Both the position numbers and the translations under genes were made by a program. This document shows positions 5,801-6,458 of a stretch of DNA of 6,458 nt, in pieces. The stretch is from positions 1-6,458 of the forward strand of contig JAKAML010000081.1 in assembly GCA_021812845.1 (NCBI GenBank), in the 5' to 3' direction. This stretch comes from Pseudomonadota bacterium. GTDB taxonomy: Bacteria; Pseudomonadota; Alphaproteobacteria; Rhizobiales; Hyphomicrobiaceae. Positions within the stretch are counted from its first letter, which is position 1. Each line of letters opens with the position of its first letter. Under the pieces are notes generated by a model that did no database searches, was not told where the DNA came from, and saw nothing but the letters and a program-made list of their open reading frames with translations.

Positions 5801-6402
5801 CCGGGCGCATTCTCGAGGCGACCGGCGACGCCGCCATGCTCGGCCGCCTCGAGGAGATCCTCTACGACGAGCGCCGTGACCTCGACGCCTACGAGGTGAC
5901 CCTCGCCATCGGCCGCATCGATCTCGAGCGGCTGTTCCGGCGGCGCGGCGCGCTGACCGCCGGATCCGCCTTGCAGGAGATCGCGGCCGAGACCGATTGC
6001 CTCGTCTTCGAGGAGAGCTTCGTCGACCGCGACGGCCAGGTCACGCGCTGGAGGGATCCGCCGCGCAAGGTGCTCTGCGCGGTCGCGACGTCGCGCCAGG
6101 GGATCGCCGGCGCGGTCGCCCACGAGCTCAGCCGCTTCGGCCTGCACCTGACGAGCGACTGGCCGGCGGACTGCAGTGCCGGGCTGGTGATCTTCGAGCC
6201 GCTGGAGGAGGCCGCCCGTCCCGTCACCGCGACCGAGATCCAGATGCTCGCCGGCGAAGGTGGCAGGATCTGGCGTCTCCCGCACGATGCCGACGTCGGG
6301 GCCGCCCGGCGGCTCGCCCGCCGCATCGGCCACGCACTCGCCCCCGGCATCACGCCCGCCGGCCAGCCCCGGCGCCGCAGGCGCCCGCGCCGGCGCGGCT
6401 GA
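2818..6402 (+). CDS. NACHT NTPase (STAND, NLR-like) with N-terminal HTH, candidate anti-phage defence protein
   Basis: A 1194-residue cytoplasmic ATPase. Residues 36-75 are an XRE-like HTH (QIADALGMN, then SKSWASGRAIP). AYVELRIAP (152-160) is the strand usually seen just before a NACHT core. The NACHT domain starts near 206: Walker A GAPGSGKS (211-218), PLFVEARAF (239-247), Walker B LLVDGLDE (294-301), sensor arginine in AARPTGL (R330), SANPFLLTAL (391-400), RIAVYERLL (416-424) and the winged-helix FLHLTLQEHLVA (509-520). All ATPase motifs are intact. Residues about 540-1060 are HEAT-like helical repeats, the usual sensor arm. Residues 1084-1175 read as alternating strands and helices, possibly a divergent TIR/Rossmann-like domain. 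The tail (1185-1193) holds eight arginines. The start is the first ATG after an in-frame TAA (2797); no Shine-Dalgarno is visible. In the family, ligand binding drives ATP-dependent oligomerisation, and several bacterial members block phage. A defence role here is inferred, since no neighbour confirms it; a regulator role is the alternative suggested by the HTH. Confidence 0.9.
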   Translation: MAKQAVEKRLKTLPPVDHALMAGHELYKALLKAGKWGHEQIADALGMNAGNSSKSWASGRAIPDQYLVRIEGFVRANASTDEIADQWWPALEAAWERDRRARSRKQKGQGALLHPDVDGLVAALRRRILADRQLTRLPALFETGVTLPLATAYVELRIAPARPIAPMPQTLETRPTLTERIRRRTEERLAARRPPQEALDNAGARCRLVLGAPGSGKSSLLRRLALDIAAGTWKTAAVPLFVEARAFAERRRGEPSLSLFDYACRRAAGAELDPTAVLGLLTRADVDPTRRAILLVDGLDEIASDREAVAAVYGALADSASGAHWIAAARPTGLVRALDEDQRFEMADLDRVAVAALVDNWCKASTAMGLPLDPTTLRRELDRIPGMREMSANPFLLTALCFLKSTAPGDSLPNSRIAVYERLLDRIADQARARHGDPSILSAGALGDLAGFACFLYRSPHGAIQIFREAEWREFAAARPGTVETDFARQIVPSRLLAVWHEDDPQYHFLHLTLQEHLVARAMLDWPVTEALAYRFKPAWRSVFRFYGALLWARRRTQAFATLTAVLFETRDVNDLSLITLAEIFADAGLRDTTRQLGVDLRVELLRAVKADHAEGMAAFIDALALLDPAWLAEETLENGDRLIDVGRETIRLSAGEEHYPGHLEIQFGRDGGSPYVRLATSRTPRALATIEKAFWHGNPTRQLMAAHAYADVATPAQRDRVVRAANRAGPEIATSLRFYAFALSSRSGEFLPFLERLTSQLAERGDDPFSEALSLVAVIGGSRARAILRKRLHYELRRHRKNNHQIELCARAVARLGGEDAIAVLDEAAEQAPNHRWREYLEITRQSITPDGGAWLVERLRDFGAVEVVLRALADAATFGLLPGADVLEVVRAHAAEEAMCDGFDLAILERQMLEAGAPPALCGPLVGIATGMLAALVAATPGSLERDAMTRTLSEIVDVLGLGRWAGARPLVETIMDDPELPVAVVASAITAAGRILEATGDAAMLGRLEEILYDERRDLDAYEVTLAIGRIDLERLFRRRGALTAGSALQEIAAETDCLVFEESFVDRDGQVTRWRDPPRKVLCAVATSRQGIAGAVAHELSRFGLHLTSDWPADCSAGLVIFEPLEEAARPVTATEIQMLAGEGGRIWRLPHDADVGAARRLARRIGHALAPGITPAGQPRRRRRPRRRG

Positions 6403-6422
6403 GCACTACCCCACGTCTACAC

Positions 6423-6432
6423 GACCGCGGTC
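6423..6432. repeat. 10-bp palindrome downstream of the NACHT gene
   Basis: GACCGCGGTC is perfectly self-complementary and lies 20 bases after the NACHT stop. It has no loop and no U-tract, so it is not a clear terminator. The remaining bases to the right edge show no gene start. Confidence 0.3.
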
Positions 6433-6458
6433 CCGGCATCCGATCCGGTACCAGCGGG

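Noticed and set aside
2710..6333. A 1207-codon open frame on the minus strand, antisense to the NACHT gene
   Set aside because: It is a shadow of GC-rich coding DNA: the product is a low-complexity mix of Arg, Gly, Glu and Ala without recognisable domains, while the plus strand carries every NACHT motif in order.
1..6458. CRISPR array, tRNA, rRNA, insertion sequence or phage genes
   Set aside because: No regularly spaced repeats, clover-leaf pattern, transposase motif or structural phage protein was seen on either strand.

Overview
The window is GC-rich DNA of the kind seen in Alphaproteobacteria. The strong GC bias at third codon positions and the LuxR-type regulator with a WLRPQG motif suggest this, but no taxonomic marker is present, so the assignment is tentative. 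Three complete protein genes and one damaged or partial gene can be supported.

Left to right: positions 1 to about 300 hold, on the minus strand and running off the left edge, what reads as the tail of a hybrid sensor histidine kinase. A PAS-like start is followed almost directly by the last part of a receiver domain and the first residues of an HPt domain. The kinase core is missing, so this looks like an internally deleted remnant. Positions 410-752 have no convincing gene but contain a perfect hairpin, an A8 tract and a 14-bp tandem repeat. A LuxR-type transcriptional regulator (753-1922, minus) follows, with a TATAAT box touching its first ATG. After a 133-bp gap holding a 12-bp tandem repeat and a strong hairpin comes a GNAT N-acetyltransferase (2056-2652, minus).

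The main item is the 1194-residue protein on the plus strand (2818-6402), transcribed divergently from the acetyltransferase. It has an XRE-like helix-turn-helix at the N terminus, a full NACHT NTPase module (Walker A, Walker B, sensor arginine, NPFLLTAL motif, FLHLTLQEH winged-helix motif), a long stretch of helical HEAT-like repeats, a possible Rossmann/TIR-like alpha/beta domain near the C terminus and an arginine-rich tail. This is the layout of bacterial NLR-like STAND proteins, some of which are proven anti-phage sensors. The divergent promoter region carries a perfect 8-bp inverted repeat ending 14 bp before the NACHT start codon, a candidate operator that the protein's own HTH might bind.

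The NACHT gene seems to be a stand-alone unit: nothing beside it in the same orientation is visible before the right edge. The acetyltransferase and the LuxR regulator are on the same strand but seem to be transcribed separately, and nothing in the sequence links either one to the NACHT protein except shared use of the divergent promoter region.
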